Below are positions 12,249-24,577 of a stretch of DNA of 64,000 nucleotides, piece by piece (position 1 is the first letter of the stretch; every line of letters starts with the position of its first letter). Source of the stretch: Ichthyophthirius multifiliis (taxonomy: Eukaryota > Ciliophora > Oligohymenophorea > Hymenostomatida); assembly GCF_000220395.1 (NCBI RefSeq), contig NW_004086136.1, positions 1 through 64,000 of the forward strand, given 5' to 3'. Position numbers and translations under genes: made by a program. A model generated the notes under the pieces. That model did not search any database and had not been told where the DNA came from. It saw nothing but the letters and a program-made list of their open reading frames with translations.

Positions 12249-12512
12249 ATAATATTTATTATTCGTTTTTCGGACTACTTTTTTCAGTTATTTCTTTAAT
12301 TAAAATGTTCAATAAAAAAGAAAAAGTAATTTCTATTAAAAAAGGTGATTAAGAAAATGAATTCGAAGAATATACTAAAAAATAATATTAATAAATATAG
12401 CATAAAATTTTACCAAGATGTTATTCTACGCTTTCTGATTTATTAAGTATGAATAGTAATGAATAATCTGAAGATGAAGAATATTTAGATTTAAAATAAT
12501 AGCAAACTATAA

Positions 12513-12565
<53 letters not shown>

Positions 12566-12618
12566 GAAAACTACAAAGAACAATATCTTAAAAAAATAGT
12601 GACAGTGATTTAGACTGA
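12245..12618 (+). CDS. Small protein with N-terminal hydrophobic segment
   Basis: Not recognised. ATG 12245, intron 12514-12566 (53 nt, mostly a TA dinucleotide repeat), TGA 12616-12618; about 106 residues. The first ~20 residues are hydrophobic (SFFGLLFSVISLI), which could be a signal anchor. The rest is acidic and serine/glutamine-rich and ends in SDSDLD. The start overlaps the PEX11-like stop, so one of the two ends may be misplaced. Confidence 0.5.
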
Positions 12619-12853
12619 ATTTTAATAATTTTTTTTTTTTTTTTTTTTTAATAAATGAATATTAAATATAAATATTAATTAAATTATAGCATTTATAAAT
12701 TTACTATATTAGTTTTTTTTTTAAAAAAAAATTAAATAAATTGATACATGAATAAACTTAATTATGTCATCAAATAATCTATTTTTTTCATTCTTTTGAA
12801 ATATATAAATTTATAGAATAACAATAATAATAAAATATTTAGCTTGAATTAAA

Positions 12854-13680
12854 ATGTTTAGATAATTAACCAGAAAACAAATATTTATAAGAAAATAATT
12901 ATTAAAATTATTTGAAGACGTAAAATATAATAAAATGACTAATAAGAAATAATTAATAGATATTCAAGATTAAAGTCATTTACAAAGTTTTAAATTACTA
13001 TTCTCAATCAAATAAATTGCTTTAAAATATCATATAAACTATGATAAAAAAATAACTTAATAATACATTATACAAGTAACAAAGGTTAATAATATTTTTT
13101 ATAATACCCTAATAAATAAAAAAAGGTCAAATTTATCGCCCAAGAACATATTTTAAGTATACAGCATTGCATTTATCTATTATAAATGTTCATTTAAAAT
13201 ACACGCATTTTAATTTTGGAAAATTTAAAAAAATAAATAAATAAATAATAATAAAGTATTGCATTACGAATGTAAATTTATTTAAAAAAATTATTTAATT
13301 ATAAAAAGAATTTTAAAGCTAATTTTAATTTTAGAAATAATATTGTGAAAATATAGCATTTTATGAAATAATCTTGCGATTAAGAAATTTTAATTTTTTT
13401 TTAGCTTTAGAAGAATTACATAAAAAATCTATTTATATAGATATTTAAAAATATCGAAATTAGTTTCGGATAAATACCGTAATGTAAAAATCATAGATAT
13501 TGGTTGTAGCTTAAATAGGAATCAATATAAATGCATATTTTTGCGAAAGTTTTATATATTTTCCATACAAAATGAGAATAAGTAATGATATGGATTAAGT
13601 TATGGATTGAAATTTTTTTAAACTTTAAATGTTTGAGTTATTGTATGAGAAAAACATTTTAGCTAGGTTAATAATATTAA
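12854..13680 (+). pseudogene. Decayed AGC-family protein kinase
   Basis: Pieces of an AGC kinase domain occur in the right order but in different frames. QEHILSIQHCIYLLQMFIQN matches the alpha-C/beta-4 region. AFYEIIL and LALEELHKKSIYIDIQK match the alpha-E/HRD loop, with the HRD Arg lost and the Asp kept. IIDIG sits at the DFG position. YFCESFIYFPY stands where FCGTPEYLAPE is expected, followed by MD, a TGA, and ELLYE as in DWWSLG..LLYEM. The Lys-Pro-Glu-Asn motif and the APE motif are gone. Loss of catalytic residues together with frame changes and a TGA point to a dead gene, not a pseudokinase. Confidence 0.7.
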
Positions 13681-14164
13681 CATTTTTTTTATCTTTAAGT
13701 AATTGATTTATGTATATTATAAATTAAAAATCATACGTATTTTTAAAATATTACTTGGGATGTATTTATAATAAACACTAGTACTGTCAGACTTTAAAAA
13801 ATTTAACAGTTTGGGAATAAAATTATGGCTTTAGTTATATAAAATGAAAAGAAAACAGTAATTAGGGTTAAACATTTTTGTTTATTATTGGGGCTCATAA
13901 TATAATTTATGTATAATATAACTAAATGTGAAATATTTTTATACTTTTTTTTTTAATATGTTTATAACTACTTTATTTTTTTAATTAATTTGATTATTCA
14001 ATACTCAATATATTTAGAAAAAAGCAAATAAATATTGTTTAAAATAAAAGAAAAAAAATAATATCAAAAGAAAGTATTTTTTTAATTAATTAAATAAGTT
14101 AAAAAAGTAAAAAATTAATTCTTATTTAAAAAAAAAAAAAATTTTTTTAATAATAATAAAAATA
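13681..14164. other. AT-rich spacer
   Basis: Between the dead kinase and the channel gene. A slightly G+C-richer patch at 13750-13910 could be further kinase debris; no family is recognisable. Confidence 0.5.
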
Positions 14165-16992
14165 ATGAATAAATCAAATAATGAAGAAATAAATACAGAA
14201 AACTTTTACTTATAAAACTAAATATAATTTAATTAGTAAATTTTTAAAAAAGGTGATACATCGTTTTCTAACATATCATTTTGTATGCCAAAAATAATTA
14301 ATGATGAGAAGCTTTAAATGTAAAATAAAAATAAAACAACAACATCTTAAAAGGGTCTATAAGATTCTTAGCAAAATATTCGTAATATGGAAGAAAATGA
14401 AGAAAAATAATCATAAAATAAAAAAGTTGCTATTTTAAATAAAATAAAATTAAATAATACGAATTTTCATATTAAAAAGTTCATTTAATTAATCAGAAAT
14501 TAAACCTCTTTAAGGAAAATAGAATAATTATCAAAATAAGATTTTTATCATTTAAATGATTTAGTTGATTATAATTCTAAATAATTATAATAATTTACAA
14601 ATAAACTTAGTTTTAATTCATTTAAAAACTTATTGGTATAATAAATTTATTTTTTAGAAAACAAAATACCTGTTTTTAGTCCTACAGATCCAATAGTAAT
14701 AACTTGGGATATATTTTATTGTTTTTTGACAACTTTATTTTTATATTTATATTCTCTTTTTTAATTTTTTTGTGATTAAAATGATACATTTGAAGTGTTT
14801 GTTTCTTATTATCCTTTTATTTTATCAATATTTTTTATCGAACTTTTATTTACATTTAATAAAGCTTATTTTTATAAAGACCAAATAGTAAAAAGTAGGA
14901 AAAAAATAGCTCAAAAATAATTAGAATCATATTTTTTATTTGATATTTTGAGTATTTTTATTATTCTTTTGGAAATTTTGAATTTCAAAAATGCTTAAAG
15001 ATTTTTATTGATTTAATTTTTGTTAAATACATTAGTCTTTTTAAGAATTATTGGTGTTTTTAAAAAATATTATAAAATAACTTAAATTATTACTTTAAGT
15101 GATACTTAAAGCTATCTTTTGAAACTATTTAATTTAATTTTTATGATTTTTTTTGTTGCTCATTCAGGTATTTTTTTTAAATTAATTAACATATTATATC
15201 TTTAAAGTTTCTATTGGTTGGTATTTATTAGGTAAATCATAAAAAGATAATAACTTTGAAATTTATTGGATGAAAAAGGTTAATATTTTGGATTTGAATT
15301 GGACTTAAAAATATATTTTTTCGTTATACTGGTCTTTAACAACTATGACTACAAGTTATTAAAATATATATGTATATATTTTTGATTATTATTTATGTTA
15401 GTTGGATATGGTGATATTACTCCTACAAATTCATATGAAATAATATTTACAGTTATAAGTATGATATTAATGAGTTGTTTTTTCGCTTATTCTATAAATA
15501 ATATAGGAATGATATTATAATAAATAGAAAAAAATTCTTAAGAATTAATATAAGATACACTAATAATATAGAGGTAAACTTTACCTTTATAAAAATAAAA
15601 ATAAAATATAGATATTTAGACCGAAAGAAAATAAATAAGTAACTAAAAACACGAATTACGAATTATTTAACATATTTAAATGACGAAAAAAGGAATAGAA
15701 ATAAAGAAGAAGAAGAAAAAGTATTCCAAAAACTGTCAAATAAGCTTCGAAAATAAATAACAGTCGAAATAAACAAAAACATATTGAAAAAACATTTAAT
15801 ATTTAGTTACAATTTTTCAGAAAAAACATTAAAATAATTACTCTTTTTAATGGAAGAAGTCTTAATATCTCCAAACGAAATAATTTTTAATGAAGAAGAT
15901 ATAAACGATTAATCAATTTATTTTATAGAAAATGGAACTGTGGAAATATTTAATCCTGGAATTCATAATATGAAAAAAAATAGTGTGTTAAAATAGTTAA
16001 AATAAAATTAATTTTTTGGAGAATTTTCTTTTTTTTCTGGACTTGCAAGAACTGCTTCTGCACGAAGTGTCAACCTATCAACTTTATATAGAATAAAAAG
16101 AGAAGATTTTTTGAATGTAGTTTAAGGAAATAAATAAGATTTTGAAAGATTTAAAATGTTAGAAGAACTTTTAAGATTTTAAAACTAAAGAAATTTTTTA
16201 AATTAAAGTTGCTATAGTTGTGCTGAAAATACACATTTTTTAAAAAATTGTCCAAAAACACATTTAAATATAGACTCTTAATTTATTACTTTGAGGTATA
16301 CATATTCAAGATTTTAAGATAGGAATGATCAATTTATAAGAAAAAGCAAAAAAAAAATATATAAAAGCCTCTTCTTTATCAAAAAAAATAGAGAAATAAT
16401 TCGGAAATTAAAAAAATATATAAGTGGAGTATTTGAAGTATTTAAAGTATTTTTTGAAAGTTCTGATAGTGAAATTGAAAGTGAATTAATTATTTCAGAA
16501 GAAAATTCTTAGTTAAATTCTTGCTCTGAACAAGAATCTGAGTTTAAAAAAAATAAATATAATATTCGGATTAATAGAGAAAATTAGATTGAAAATAAAA
16601 GCTAATATTAGAATGAATTTTAAAATGGTATTAATAAAGAAAAAGAAATTATGTTGATTCTATAAAAATTTAATGAAGTAAAAATTTAAAATAATAATGA
16701 AGATTTCTATTTTTAATAATAATTCGAAAAAGGAAAGATTTTTACTAAATTTTTTCCTCATAATAATTTTGATAAAGTACTTAATTAAGTTAAAAAAAAT
16801 AAAATTTAATTAAGATATAATAGAAATAAAAGAACAAATTTTTATTTATGTTAACAAATTAATAACGATTTGGAAATTATTAATATTTTTGGAAATCTTA
16901 ATAATTAATAAACTTAAATAATTATGCCATAATAAGCATCATATGGTGTTTATCTTAAAAAAAAATAAAAAAATCCTATTTTTAAAAAATGA
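14165..16992 (+). CDS. Cyclic-nucleotide-gated potassium channel with zinc knuckle
   Basis: Six-transmembrane channel of the CNG/HCN/EAG type. ATG 14165, introns 15168-15207, 15355-15401 and 15574-15611, TGA 16990-16992; exons sum to 900 residues in one consistent frame. The N-terminal ~170 residues are Asn/Gln-rich. Membrane helices S1-S5 follow, then a pore with TTIGYGD, the K+ selectivity signature, which is created by splicing. S6 leads into a C-linker (..RKKINKQLKTRITNYLTYL..) and a cyclic-nucleotide-binding domain with NGTVEIF and FFGEFSF and the phosphate-cassette stretch ARTASARSV. After it comes CYSCAENTHFLKNC, a perfect CX2CX4HX4C knuckle, then a long charged tail. Ciliate genomes carry many such channels, which set ciliary and swimming behaviour. 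Confidence 0.93.
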
Positions 16993-17131
16993 TTTTTTTT
17001 ATAAATATTCTTTATTAATTATGTTTAAAAAAATAATATATTAATTTTATAATATCTTATATTTGTAATTGTTTATTTTATTAAAAAACTTATTTTATAT
17101 TCTTTTTTTTATTGAATTCTTAAAAAAAAAA

Positions 17132-17949
17132 ATGATTTTCAAAGTATTTTTAAAATTGAATAGTTAACGTTTTATAAAATAAGTTTTTAGAAATTCAACA
17201 ACAAAATAAGAAAGCAAGATTTGTTATTATGAAATATTGAATGTTTAAAAAAATGCATAATTTAAATAAATTAAATAGCAATATATCAATTTAACTAAAA
17301 AATATCATCCAGATATTAATTCTGATGAATAAACTATAGTTATATATAACTTTTTTTAAAAAATAAAATAAAATAAAATATTAATAGACAAAATTTAAAA
17401 AAATTGTTGAAGCTTATGAAAATTTGATCGATAAATAAAAAAGATTGACATATGATTTAAAAAATGGTACTTTTTTTTTTAATTATCACACCAATAAATT
17501 TATAAATAAAGGAATATAATCTGATTGGCAAATTAACGATGAAGATATAAGTAGTCAATTTAATAATGAAGAAAATTATAATGTATATTTAAATGAAAAA
17601 AATATTAAAATTAAATAAATAGATGAGTAATTATATAATAATTTTGAATAAATAATAGTAATAATAAAATATTAAATATATATATATATATTCATATTTA
17701 TAATTAATTAATATTATTCAGGATAATAAAAATATAATGTCTTATTCATAATTTAAATAAAGAAATGTATATGGGTTTCTATTTGATTTCAAATTTGTAA
17801 TATTAGCCATTATTTTTGGAATGACTATTTCCGGAATTTATTGTGGAATAAAAAAAAAAAATTAATATAAAACTTAATTATAAAAAATAGAATAAGTTGT
17901 TGCCGGTCCAGGTTATAGAGTTGCCATGTATCCTTTAAATATATGTTGA
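17132..17949 (+). CDS. Membrane-anchored J-domain protein (DnaJ)
   Basis: Hsp70 co-chaperone. ATG 17132, introns 17339-17387, 17467-17511 and 17658-17721, TGA 17947-17949; about 200 residues. The first ~25 residues are basic and amphipathic, resembling a mitochondrial presequence. The J-domain begins with CYYEILNV and carries the catalytic HPD in KYHPDINS, then KIVEAYENLIDKQKRLTYD. No Gly/Phe or zinc-finger region is present. A hydrophobic segment near the C-terminus (FKFVILAIIFGMTISGIY) is probably a membrane anchor, and the tail ends VAGPGYRVAMYP. It is a type III J-protein; mitochondrial location is inferred from the presequence only. Confidence 0.88.
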
Positions 17950-18464
17950 AAAAATTAAATAATAATAAAAATATAGATAAAATATATATTTCTTTTAAGT
18001 ATGATTTTTTAAAAAAAACTTAGTCGAAAAATATATAAAAAAAACATTTCATAATTCCATTTTTTATCATCTTCCATTTTTTATCATCCTTTGTTGTTGA
18101 TACTTATATTTTTAAAATAAAATTGCAGAAATATATATATAAGAAATGTTAAAATATAATATACAAATATTTATTAAAAATATAAAATCAAATACCCGAT
18201 TTTTGTCATAAGCTAATTTTTTTTAACAATATATAAATATTTTTTTTTATAAATTATTAAAATATATATTTAAAAATATATTTTTTAATTTCTATCGCAT
18301 TAAACTACTTCTTTGTTGCAAAAACTATAAATTTTTTATACATTTTATAAACTAATATTAATTATATTTTAATCATTTTTTGAATAAAAATTAAAACATT
18401 GTTTTAAATAAAAACTATAACTTAAAATAACAAATATTATATTATTATAATAAATTAAAAAAAA
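17950..18464. other. AT-rich spacer with a short tandem repeat
   Basis: No gene seen. At about 18054-18088 a 16-base unit with the core TTTTTTATCATC and ending TTCCA or TTTGT occurs twice in a row. Confidence 0.6.
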
Positions 18465-21317
18465 ATGTCAAAAAGATATTTTATAAACAATCACGATTCA
18501 ATAATAGGATAGTAAATTCTAAAAGAATTAACTAAAGAAAATGAAGAACCAACCCATATGGTAACTTATACAAATCAAGAAAGTAAAGAAAGAGTGAAAG
18601 GTGTGAAAAAAGTATTAAATAAAATGACCAAACCAAAACTTATGAGAAAAAAAATGTTAGAAGAATGTGATGTTTATATTTATGATTTGAATTTTTCAGA
18701 AATTGATGATGTATTGTTTGGAGCAAACATATTACACAAAGCTAATTTAGAAGAATAAAAAGTAAAAAGTAAAAAATATTTCTTTTTTTAATAAAAATTA
18801 TATAGACTTTTATTTTGATTTCTGACGTAATGGTATGGAATGAAACTCCAAAAAAAATAAAAGAAAAAACTTCTGTAGTCCAAGAAGATGTTGAAAATCC
18901 AGATGGATAAGCAGAAAATGAATAATAAGAATAAAATTTAGATAAAAGCAATTAAGAAGATTAAGAAAATTATGAAAATTATGAAAATTAAGAAAATTAA
19001 AATGTAAACAAAAAAATGCGCATAAATATATATATAAGAAATAAAAAAAAAAGGAAGTAAATAAAAATGAAAATTAGATTGACGAAGAAGTAGAAGAGCC
19101 AATAGAATATACTTTTTTTAAAGAATCAGACTATAAATTGAGATAATGTTCAGAAAAATATATCAAAATGAAAAGAATGGAAGACTTAATCTTATCTTTG
19201 AAAAAAGAAAATCTCAAAATAATCGTGATTTGTTCAGGAATTCTATATGGCTTAGGAGAGTTGGCCTTTAAAAATCATTTCAAAGCTTCATGGTTATAAA
19301 ATCCCGAATATTTGCCTTATTTAGGTGATGGATAGAACCTAATTCCGACAATACATATAAACGATTTGGCTAAATTTGTAATAAAAGTTGCTGAAAATCC
19401 ACCTGAAAATAATTATTTATTCGCTATTGACAAAACTTAAGATAAAAGATAGTAAAATATTATTTAAAATATTTCAAACGGTGTCGGTTCAAAGAAAATA
19501 ACTTCAGTTGAAAAATCAGATCTTATTGATGAAAATATGGTTGATATTTTTAATTTAAATGTTGACATGTCACCTTCGCCACTTCTCGTAGGTGATGAAG
19601 AAAATCCTAGTGACTTTTAATGGACTTGCTAAGTATTTTATTTTTATGTCTTTTTATTAAACATAAATAAAGAAAGGGTTAGATGATCCAGTTAATGTTT
19701 AAAAAGTTTTAAAAGAATTTTGCGCTTTTCATAGTATATATATATATTATTTTATTTATTCTTAACTTTAAAAAAAGAATTGAGGCCTATTAAAATTATT
19801 GCAAATACACCAAGTAATGAAAGAATTGATAAAAATTCTAAATTTGATTGGGCCATCAAAGAGTTATTTTTTAATCAAAATTTAAATTTATATGTAATAT
19901 TTTTTATTATTAATAAAAAAAAGAGTATCTGAACATTACAGAATACCTATAATAAAAGTACATGATATTATTAATGAACTAGAATAAAAAACAGTAAAAA
20001 ATAAAATTATATTATAAATTTAATTATTTATTAAATAAAGGAAATTGATGATACATTATATAGCGATATAAAAGAAGAAGCACAAAATATAAGAGATTAT
20101 TTAAATAACCCTAAAGTAAAAAATAAAAAAATAAAAAATAAAACCAATTAAATAGGAATAAAAACTTAATGAAACTTTAAAAGTCTTATATAGAGCTGTA
20201 AAATGGCGATTAAATTAAAATGATTGTTTAAATAGAGGTTATATTTTAGATAATTATCCGATTTTCGGAGAAGAATGCAATTACATATTTTATCCTTGTA
20301 AAAATAAATAATTTAAAATAATTACAAATACATAATTTTAAAAAAAGAAAAAAAACAACTTGATAGAATTAGACCGAAACCAAAAAAATAAAAAAAGAAA
20401 AAATAATAAGATGAAAATGAAAATGAAGAAAAGCCAGAAGATGCAAACGAAAATTCTCCTAATCATGAAAATAAAGACGAATATAATGAAGAATAAAGCA
20501 ACGAATAATAAGCGTAAGAATAACCACCTGAAGAATAAGAAGAAGAAGAAGAACCTCCAGCTGAAGAAGAATAACCTCCAGAGGAAGAAGAAGAAGATCC
20601 TGACAATCCAAAGCCTAAAATAGAGCCTTACTATCCTGAATCTGTGATATTTATTAAAAGTAATTAATAAATAATAAAATTAAATAATAATACAAACAAA
20701 AAAATAGAAATATTTACAGAAGATAAAAATAAAAATGAAAATCCAAATTGTTAGTTAGTTGAATATTTTTCAAATAAAAAATTAGAAACATACATATTTG
20801 ATACAAGAGAAAAGGAAAATTTCGAAATCTTCGAATGTTTAAGAATTTTCATTGAAAGAGAAAGAAGACCTTATAATTATTTAATTGAAGAAGAAGAATT
20901 AAAGCATAGGCATAATTAATTTTATAAAATTAAAAATGAAAATATTGAAAAATCTAAACACGATAAATAAGAACAGTAAACTAATTTTTATTATATATAT
21001 TAATTTTGTTAAAAAAAAATCAAATAATTTAGATTGGAAAAAAACTTATCAAACTTAAAAGATTAAAAAAATAATCTCGCAAAAGAATAATTAGAATATG
21101 TTTCTAAAAATGAAGGAGAACTTGATATCATTAAAAATATTCCTTTCAGAAATTATCTTATGGATTATATTGTACCCGAGTTAAATGAAGGTTTATTAGA
21201 AGTTAGTAAAATGCTTCCGGATGATCCTGTGGAATTTTTAGTAAAATAAAAATTATTTTAATTTAATTTTTATATTTTTATTAGGCTGAATATTTATACA
21301 AATAAAGTTATGAATGA
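18465..21317 (+). CDS. Adenylate kinase 7-like ciliary protein, kinase loop degenerate
   Basis: AK7 proteins combine an N-terminal NAD-binding-fold domain, an adenylate-kinase domain and a C-terminal Dpy-30-like helix, and act in motile cilia. ATG 18465, TGA 21315-21317, with about nine short introns. N-terminal domain: KRYFINNHDSIIG, LLECD-like MLEECDVYIYDL, FILISDVMVW, VICSGILYG and GDGQNLIPTIHINDLA, all matching human AK7 in order. The kinase part starts ELRPIKIIANTPSNERID, where active enzymes have a glycine-rich GxPGxGKS loop; the Gly and Lys are absent. RGYILDNYPIF corresponds to GYILDGFP. A Glu/Pro-rich acidic stretch (about 20400-20620) is inserted. The C-terminus has FRNYLMDYIVPELNEGL, PDDPVEFL and AEYLY, the Dpy-30-type motif. 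It is likely structural and not catalytic. Confidence 0.88.
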
Positions 21318-23679
21318 AATTTTTTTATATTTATTATATTTTATAAAAATGAAATTATAAATAACATTTTTTATTGGTAATATAGTTATTATATTATATA
21401 AACAAATTGTTATTATTGAAACATATCAATAAAAATATTAAAATTAAATCACATTTATCTTTTTTTAAATTACAAAAAAAATTAATTATTATCGAAATCT
21501 AATATATTTAATAATAGTAAAAATAAATTATTACTTCACAACTAAAATAAATCGAATTTCCTTTAAAATCTTGTTTTAATTCTAGTAATAATTGTAAAGT
21601 TCAAAATATATAGTTTGTTTTCATAAAAATTATATAAAAGAGATAATTACGTATTAAATCAAATATATTTGAAAATTCATAAACATGTACAATAAATTTT
21701 AAATTAATAAACTTAAAATAAATCTATAAGTAACCATAATTAAAAAAAGTTTTAAAAATATAATATAAAAAACTTATTTTATAAAAAAGAATAAATATAA
21801 ATTTAAAATACTGATATACCCATAATTGAATATAGAATCTCAAAAAAGAATAAAATATAAAAAAATTAAATTAAAATAGTATCAAGTAATTGAAAAAATA
21901 CATAATATCAATAAAATAATGATTAGTATATAAAATAATATTAACTTAGTATAAAAAAAAAATTGATAATAGTATAATAATAAATAGTTATAAAATATTT
22001 TATTAAAAATGATTAAAAAAAAATTGTCTTATGTTTTTTTTTTAGCTGATTTTTATTACCTAAATTTTACTTTTAGATATTGATATTAATAGTATTTATA
22101 TTACTATTTATATTATAATTTATATAATCTTAGAAAATATAAAGGAAATTAATAAAACTAATAAGTAATATTTTAATATACAAAGTAAAAAATTATTTTT
22201 AAGAATATAGTCAACTTTCAAATAATTTAAAATAAAAAATATGTTTTTCTTTATAAAGTATTTGCATTTGCATTGCTATTTTTATAAATTTCCTTTATTA
22301 ATTAATCTTTCTTTTATATTTTTTTACTAAGATATTGCTCATATCACTTTATGTTGTTATTTTAAATTTAAAAAACTAAAAAGTATTTTAATTATATAAA
22401 ATAAAATAGTATTTAAAATCAAAAAATATATTATAAAAATAAATTATATATTTTTATTTTGATGTTTATATTTTTTAGTTTTTACTTTATAATAAATATG
22501 ATTAATATATATTTCTTGATAAGGTTCCTCTTTATTTTTCCAATTTGGATTTTTTAATTTTTATTTTGTATTATAGGGATTATAGATTTGCTTTTTTTGT
22601 TATTTAAAATTTATATAAGTTTGTATTTAAAAATTAATTAATATTTTATTTTTTATGTTTATATTTATAATAGAAGTTATTTGAATGTTTCAGTTTATTC
22701 TAATTACTATTTTTTTCCATATTTACTTGTGATTTTTTTGGAGAGGGGGAGGGAGGGTAGAGTAATATTTTTATTTTAGTTTAGATAAAATTTTTATGAT
22801 ATTGATGTAATTCATTTATATTTTCAAATTGTTGAAATATTATTTTTATGGGAAATAATTAAATTAATATAAATTTAATAAAATAATTATTTTTTACAAT
22901 TATACATAAAACAGATTATTTTCTATAAATTCATATAATAATCAATTTTTATTGTGAAATGAGAATAAAGTTTTAAAGTATAATAAAATAATTGCAAATA
23001 AACTCTAATAAAAAGTTAATAATATGAATATTAAAGCAATTAATCCTAACTATATTATAAGTACGAAAGTACGAAAAAGTTAAATTAAAAAAACATTGTC
23101 AATTTAGTTTTTATCCGAAAAATAAGGTTATTGCTTATTTGATGAAATAAAATTTAATATTTATTATAATTATAATAAATAAAATAAAAATAAATATTTG
23201 CTATTATGTAGCTAATTGAAATATCAAAAAAGTAATACTCTAAAACAAAAGAAAATGATGAAAATAAAAATATTTAGAATGAAGTAATATTTATAAATTC
23301 TAATATTTTTGAATCTTTAAAAATTAATATATTTAAAATTAAAAAAATGAAAATATTTAAAAACTAATAAAAATAATAAAAATTAATAAATTTAGTGACC
23401 TTTTGTTCTTTTTTTATGTGCATAATTTCTATTAAGAATTTTTTTTCTTTAAGAATTTAATAATTTCAATTAAAAAAGTTTTAAAAAAGTATGTTATCTA
23501 ATTATTATAAATTTAAACAAATTTTTTATTTATTTAGGATATTAAATAAATTAATTAATAATAATAATAATAATAGTAAAATTATTGTATAATTAATTGA
23601 TCAAAATATATAAATATTTTTTTAAAAAAAATTATATAAATTCTATATTAATAAAATAAAAATTAAAGTATTTTTATAA
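21318..23679. other. Long AT-rich interval, no firm gene
   Basis: The largest gap in the first half of the window. Open frames exist because TGA is rare in A+T-rich DNA, but their composition is Lys/Asn/Ile/Tyr-only. The best candidate is a plus-strand frame from ATG 23026 with ~60 residues of more normal composition (..STKVRKSQIKKTLSIQFLSEKQGYCLFDE..). A purine-rich G island lies at 22739-22760. No family recognised. Confidence 0.5.
22739..22760 (+). other. G-rich purine island
   Basis: The run GGAGAGGGGGAGGGAGGGTA contains three runs of three or more G plus a GG pair, separated by one or two bases. It stands alone in otherwise almost G-free sequence. It could fold as a G-quadruplex, but nothing else marks it as a functional site. 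Confidence 0.6.
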
Positions 23680-24458
23680 ATGGATAAAAAAATAAAGTGC
23701 TCTTAAAATTTGTAATATAATAATCAATAATAAAATGTTTTTTAGCATTAAAATTAAGCTTAATAATAAAGTTTTTAAATGAACGATTAATTACAATAAT
23801 AAAATTCCCCATTATATTAATAATAAAAATTAATACAATAATAACAATTTAACGATTCTCATTAATTAAGTTAATTAGATTTTTTATAAATAGATTTAAA
23901 TTAAATGGATTAAAATTAATATAATGCAGAATATTTATTAAATTATATATTTGAGCAAGGGAAAATTGCATCAAAACAATTTATAGAAAGAAATAAAAAA
24001 ATATAATACATAATTTAGAATATAGAATAAAATAATGAAACTTTTAAATATTAAGAAAAAGAACTTTAGAATTATCCTGAATTATTTGCATATGTAAAAA
24101 AAAAGTAGATAGTGATATAGCATAAATATAAAATTAAAGATTAATTTGTACGAATTTAATATAGAAATATTAAAAACTTAGTAGCTTTTTTTAAAAGGAT
24201 ATTTAAATAATTGAATAAATATATTAAGAAAATTTAAAATAAAAATGTTTGAATATTAATTTAATTGACTTTTTTTAAGTCTTTTTCTTATAAGAAATTT
24301 AAAAAAAACTTAATGCAATCTGCTTCTATGCTAATATTATTGAAAATACTTTCGAAAATATTAATAATTATAAAGAATAAAATAAGCCTTTTTATTATAT
24401 TGATTTACTTTAAAATACAGAAAAAGAAATTGCTAACATAATAGATAATTTTAATTGA
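23680..24458 (+). CDS. Q/N-rich hypothetical protein
   Basis: Not recognised. ATG 23680; the first exon codes for ~187 residues. A Gln/Asn-rich N-terminal half is followed by a helical segment (..YLLNYIFEQGKIASKQFIERNKK..) and a charged part. It then reaches either TGA 24250-24252 or an intron beginning at 24247. Beyond the intron a second exon of normal composition (..AICFYANIIENTFENINNY.., ..KPFYYIDLLQN..) ends at TGA 24456-24458. The exact junction does not keep frame with any splice pair I can see, so a one-base error is possible. Confidence 0.5.
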
Positions 24459-24577
24459 TAATAAAATTAGAAAACAATATATAATTATTAAAGAAATAAT
24501 AATAGACATAAATAAAAATAAATATTTTTAATCAATTTATAATTTTATTTAAAAAAATAATAAAAATATACCCCCAA

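Noticed and set aside
16207-16253. Zinc knuckle as evidence of a retroelement gag gene
   Set aside because: The motif is in frame inside a complete K+ channel gene. No reverse transcriptase, integrase or terminal repeats are present in the window.
20360-20623. Lysine-rich frame on the plus strand
   Set aside because: Shifted reading of the acidic Glu/Pro-rich insert of the AK7-like gene; the AK7 frame continues on both sides.
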